The notes under the pieces are model-generated. The model saw only the letters and a program-made list of their open reading frames with translations. It was not told where the DNA came from and searched no databases. Of a DNA stretch of 17,238 nucleotides, positions 15,146 through 17,238 are shown piece by piece. Position 1 is the first letter of the stretch; every line of letters starts with the position of its first letter. Source of the stretch: Bacillota bacterium (GTDB lineage: Bacteria > Bacillota > Clostridia > Lachnospirales > Lachnospiraceae); assembly GCA_023425485.1 (NCBI GenBank), contig JAFACO010000011.1, positions 1 through 17,238 of the forward strand, written 5' to 3'. Position numbers and translations under genes: made by a program.

Positions 15146-16459
15146 TTGAATTCATTATTGAACGTTGAACATATAAGCTTCTTATTCGTATTTTTTGAGG
15201 GCTTACTATCCTTCTTTTCTCCCTGTGTATTACCGTTAATTCCCATCTATATGAGTTATCTTGCTGGCAATACTAGCGCAACTAACGAGGATGGAACTAT
15301 TTCCTATGATCAAAAAAGAGTATTTTTTCATACAATATTTTTCATCGTAGGAATCTCTACGGCATTTTTTCTTCTTGGCCTTTCCTTTACCGCTCTTGGT
15401 TCCTTCTTTAAGGATAATCAGACATTATTTACCCGAGTGGGTGGTATCCTAATTATTGTTCTTGGTCTAGTTCAGCTTGGATTCTTAGATATTCATTTTT
15501 TGAAGAAAGAACGAAAGCTTCCCTTTAAAATGAATGTGCTTAAGATGAATCCCGGAATCGCTTTTCTAATGGGCTTTACCTTTAGCTTTGCCTGGACTCC
15601 TTGCGTAGGTCCTGCTTTATCCTCTGTCCTAATTATGGCTTCTGGAAGTAAAACTGTATTTGTGGGTAATCTGTTAGTACTTTTATATGCCGCCGGCTTT
15701 GTTATCCCTTTTCTACTACTTGGTATTTTTACCACCAGCGCTTTAAATTTCTTAAAGAAAAATAAGAAATTGATGAAATACACAGTGAAAGTAGGCGGAA
15801 TCTTATTGATTCTTATTGGTATTATGACTTTTACCGGATGGATGAATGGAGTTTCCAATTACCTCAACCGCTTTACCTTTACTGCATATACTAATAATAA
15901 TGGTGACACCTCCGTTCCTTCGGTAACGCCTCCAACTTCTGCCACATCACCTACAAGTTCCCGTGAAACTGATACTTCCGAAAGTGCAGCAGATGAAAAA
16001 ACAATTCCAGCCTTTGATTTTACACTTTTAGATCAATACGGTAACGAACATACCCTTTCCGATTACAAAGGTAAAGTAGTATTTTTAAATTTCTGGGCTA
16101 CCTGGTGTCCTCCATGTCAAAATGAGATGCCTTACATTGAAGAGCTTTATCAGGAATATGGAATGAACAAAGAAGATGTTATATTTTTAGGAGTCGCTAA
16201 CCCTTCCACAGAGGAAAATCCGAATAATAATGACGTAAGCCAGGAGGAAGTTACCAAATTTCTTAAAGACAATAGCTATACCTTTCCGGTAGTTTTTGAT
16301 TTGACCGGTGATGTTTTAAGGGATTATTATATCTCTGCTTTTCCAACTACCTTTATGATAGATGCTGATGGTAATATCTTGGGATATGTATCAGGTGAAC
16401 TTACCAAGTCCATGATGACCAACGCAATTGATCAAACGGTGGAATCTACCAAAGAATAG
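15146..16459 (+). CDS. CcdA (DsbD-type) membrane electron carrier fused to TlpA/ResA-like thioredoxin domain
   Basis: Moves reducing equivalents across the membrane and passes them to its own extracytoplasmic thioredoxin domain, which would reduce disulfides or a peroxide/methionine-sulfoxide partner outside the cell. Of 437 residues, about 1-235 form the CcdA/DsbD-beta unit with roughly six hydrophobic helices and the redox cysteines in FFSPCVLPLIP (Cys27) and AWTPCVGPAL (Cys153). A Ser/Thr/Pro-rich linker (about 250-285) follows. The C-terminal domain (about 286-437) carries LNFWATWCPPC (Cys321, Cys324) and cis-proline AFPTTF (Pro400), as in ResA/TlpA. The start is a TTG at 15146, chosen because AAAGGAGA lies five bases upstream and no in-frame ATG occurs before the first helix. 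It stands alone here; there is no msrAB or cytochrome c gene beside it. Confidence 0.92.
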   Translation: MNSLLNVEHISFLFVFFEGLLSFFSPCVLPLIPIYMSYLAGNTSATNEDGTISYDQKRVFFHTIFFIVGISTAFFLLGLSFTALGSFFKDNQTLFTRVGGILIIVLGLVQLGFLDIHFLKKERKLPFKMNVLKMNPGIAFLMGFTFSFAWTPCVGPALSSVLIMASGSKTVFVGNLLVLLYAAGFVIPFLLLGIFTTSALNFLKKNKKLMKYTVKVGGILLILIGIMTFTGWMNGVSNYLNRFTFTAYTNNNGDTSVPSVTPPTSATSPTSSRETDTSESAADEKTIPAFDFTLLDQYGNEHTLSDYKGKVVFLNFWATWCPPCQNEMPYIEELYQEYGMNKEDVIFLGVANPSTEENPNNNDVSQEEVTKFLKDNSYTFPVVFDLTGDVLRDYYISAFPTTFMIDADGNILGYVSGELTKSMMTNAIDQTVESTKE

Positions 16460-16481
16460 AACCATTGACACAGTATGGTTC
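16459..16481 (+). terminator. Weak hairpin at the end of the ccdA-tlpA gene
   Basis: GAACCAT / ATGGTTC with a 9-nt loop, overlapping the last base of the stop codon. The following sequence is only mildly T-rich, so termination here would be inefficient. Confidence 0.35.
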
Positions 16482-16526
16482 CTATGTTAGAATTATTTTA
16501 AAATTTGCTTTGAAAGGATGGTTTTG

Positions 16527-16611
16527 ATGTCGGTATTAACTGTAAGTGAGGTTCGTGCTATCTAGCACCTAATTAAATAAGTTCGGGTATATAAGATACC
16601 TTTTCTTTTTT
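16527..16611 (+). other. Possible leader peptide with two hairpins, second one terminator-like
   Basis: An AAAGGATGG lies ahead of ATG 16527, which opens a 12-codon frame, MSVLTVSEVRAI, closed by TAG. The stop lies in a palindrome GTGCTA-TC-TAGCAC (16555-16568). Just beyond, GGTAT / ATACC (16586-16600) is followed by TTTTCTTTTTT. It could be a leader peptide with an attenuator-type stem, a weak terminator for the upstream gene, or the remnant of a lost gene. I cannot choose between them. Confidence 0.3.
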
Positions 16612-16912
16612 GTACCCAACTTTCTACCTTAACAGTAATACTCAAAACTATTCTTAATATGTAACTGTTCAGTGCTGAGTAGAAGCTTTAAATATTAGCT
16701 TAGAAAGCTCGCTTTCTAAAGATAATTATTAAAGATTTATGCCTGGTGCGAACGCAGCAGCGAGGAAACCACAGGTTTTCGAGCTTTGTACTAAATAGTT
16801 ACTTTAATATATTGGAAATGCTTAAATATACTTTAAGCTTATCAATGTTGAATAGATATGCCCACAGGAGTATTCTACCCATGGTTTAGGTAGTAATTCC
16901 TGTGGGCTTTTT
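16545..16912 (+). ncRNA. Candidate structured RNA / 5' leader of the MutS2-like gene
   Basis: This stretch has no long open frame but is dense in hairpins. They are AACAGT/ACTGTT (16631-16636, 16664-16669), TTAGAAAGC/GCTTTCTAA (16700-16719), a stem 16759-16785 with seven pairs, two adjacent A-G and G-A mismatches and three more pairs, GCTTAAA/TTTAAGC (16820-16838), and the terminator at 16860-16912. The GC-richer island 16741-16785 stands out from the AT-rich surroundings. A possible promoter, TTGAAA (16510-16515)-18-TATTAA, lies just upstream. It matches no riboswitch or ribozyme class I know (purine, TPP, SAM, T-box, ZTP, c-di-GMP checked by eye). The 5' end is a guess. Confidence 0.35.
16860..16912 (+). 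terminator. Strong Rho-independent terminator 42 bp before the MutS2-like start
   Basis: Outer stem GCCCACAGGA (16860-16869) / TCCTGTGGGC (16898-16907), ten perfect pairs; inner stem CTACC / GGTAG (about 16875-16879, 16889-16893); then five T and ATATAT. There is no convincing promoter between it and the downstream gene. Confidence 0.9.
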
Positions 16913-16953
16913 ATATATCTTAGAGCCGCGTAATAGGCAGAACGGAGTAAATA

Positions 16954-17238
16954 ATGATAGAGAAATCCATGAAAACATTAGAATTTAATATAATAATACA
17001 ACAGCTTAGTAACAATGCAATTTCCGAAAGTGCTAGACAAAAGTTACTAAACCTAAAACCTTATTTAAGTCAGCGTGAGGTTCAAGCCAAAACAAATGAT
17101 ACCACCGAGGCAAGAAAAATATTGGACCAGATAGGTACTGCACCTTTATCCAGTATGAAAGATCTTACTATGCTACTTGAATATGCTGAAAAAGGCTCCA
17201 TGTTAATTGCTGAACAATTGGTGCACATTGATCAATTT
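16954..17238 (+). CDS. MutS2-like protein, N-terminal part (cut by window edge)
   Basis: The first 95 residues are visible and the frame is open to the window end. MKTLEFNIIIQQLSNNAISESARQKL corresponds to the MutS2 start (KTLEF-D-KI-I-LL.. A-S..G). LNLKPYLSQREV, APLSSMKDLTMLLEYAEKGSMLIAEQLV then match its N-terminal helical (clamp/lever) region. The ATPase and Smr domains would lie beyond the edge. MutS2 proteins suppress recombination or sense collided ribosomes in Firmicutes. This copy differs enough from typical MutS2 that it could be a MutS-related paralogue. GGAG six bases before ATG 16954 supports the start. Expression may depend on read-through of the terminator just upstream. Confidence 0.8.
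   Translation, partial: MIEKSMKTLEFNIIIQQLSNNAISESARQKLLNLKPYLSQREVQAKTNDTTEARKILDQIGTAPLSSMKDLTMLLEYAEKGSMLIAEQLVHIDQF

Noticed and set aside
16741..16785. RNase P, SRP, tmRNA, HDV-like or hammerhead resemblance (GAGGAAACC stretch)
   Set aside because: Only a few bases match; the other conserved blocks of each class are absent nearby.
16482..16953. Insertion sequence or tRNA gene in the long gap
   Set aside because: No transposase frame, no terminal inverted repeats with target duplication, and no T-psi-C arm or cloverleaf.
1..17238. CRISPR array or defence system
   Set aside because: No regularly spaced direct repeats and no cas, restriction or toxin-antitoxin-type genes seen.

Overview
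The window is AT-rich with short intergenic regions, strong AGGAGG-type ribosome binding sites and sigma-A-like promoters. Its gene families (BMP-type nucleoside ABC uptake, SleL-like LysM/GH18 protein, DegV, sortase-type surface protein, CcdA-TlpA fusion) point to a Gram-positive, probably spore-forming anaerobe of the Clostridia. Lachnospiraceae (Lachnoclostridium-like) is my best guess, from general resemblance only. I see no tRNA or rRNA gene, CRISPR array, transposase or phage gene. It reads as chromosomal core/accessory sequence.

Left part (1-7010, all minus strand). A purine uptake and salvage cluster reads leftward: xanthine phosphoribosyltransferase (xpt), a BMP-family substrate-binding lipoprotein, and a double-ABC ATPase that runs off the left edge. 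It has one good promoter in front of xpt, and the xpt-bmp gap carries three consecutive stem-loops. Next comes a small secreted protein with one CBM26-like starch-binding module and a VPKTG sortase-like tail, with its own terminator and a perfect 22-bp palindrome upstream. Then follow a two-LysM/GH18-fold protein that lacks the catalytic acid and has a sporulation-like promoter, and a Cax-type Ca2+/H+ antiporter.

Middle part (7011-12451). A YcaQ/AlkX-like DNA glycosylase is on the plus strand, divergent from cax. A minus-strand pair follows: a NUDIX hydrolase, then a histidine phosphatase. A 51-residue His/Gly-tailed small protein then sits just ahead of a YyaL/SSP411 thioredoxin-domain protein, ending in a strong bidirectional terminator.

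Right part (12452-17238). A secreted PG_binding_1 protein with a His-rich C-terminal domain and a MarR-DegV operon with stop/start one base apart are on the minus strand. A CcdA-thioredoxin fusion is on the plus strand. After it comes about 490 bp without a recognisable gene, dense in hairpins and ending in a strong terminator only 42 bp before the start of a MutS2-like gene that runs off the right edge. This leader is the best candidate for an undescribed element. It looks like a structured RNA or attenuator, and one segment in it is complementary to the terminator's 3' arm.

Starts were moved inward from the longest reading frame where a ribosome binding site clearly selects an internal ATG (7361, 9218, 9959, 10151, 14390).
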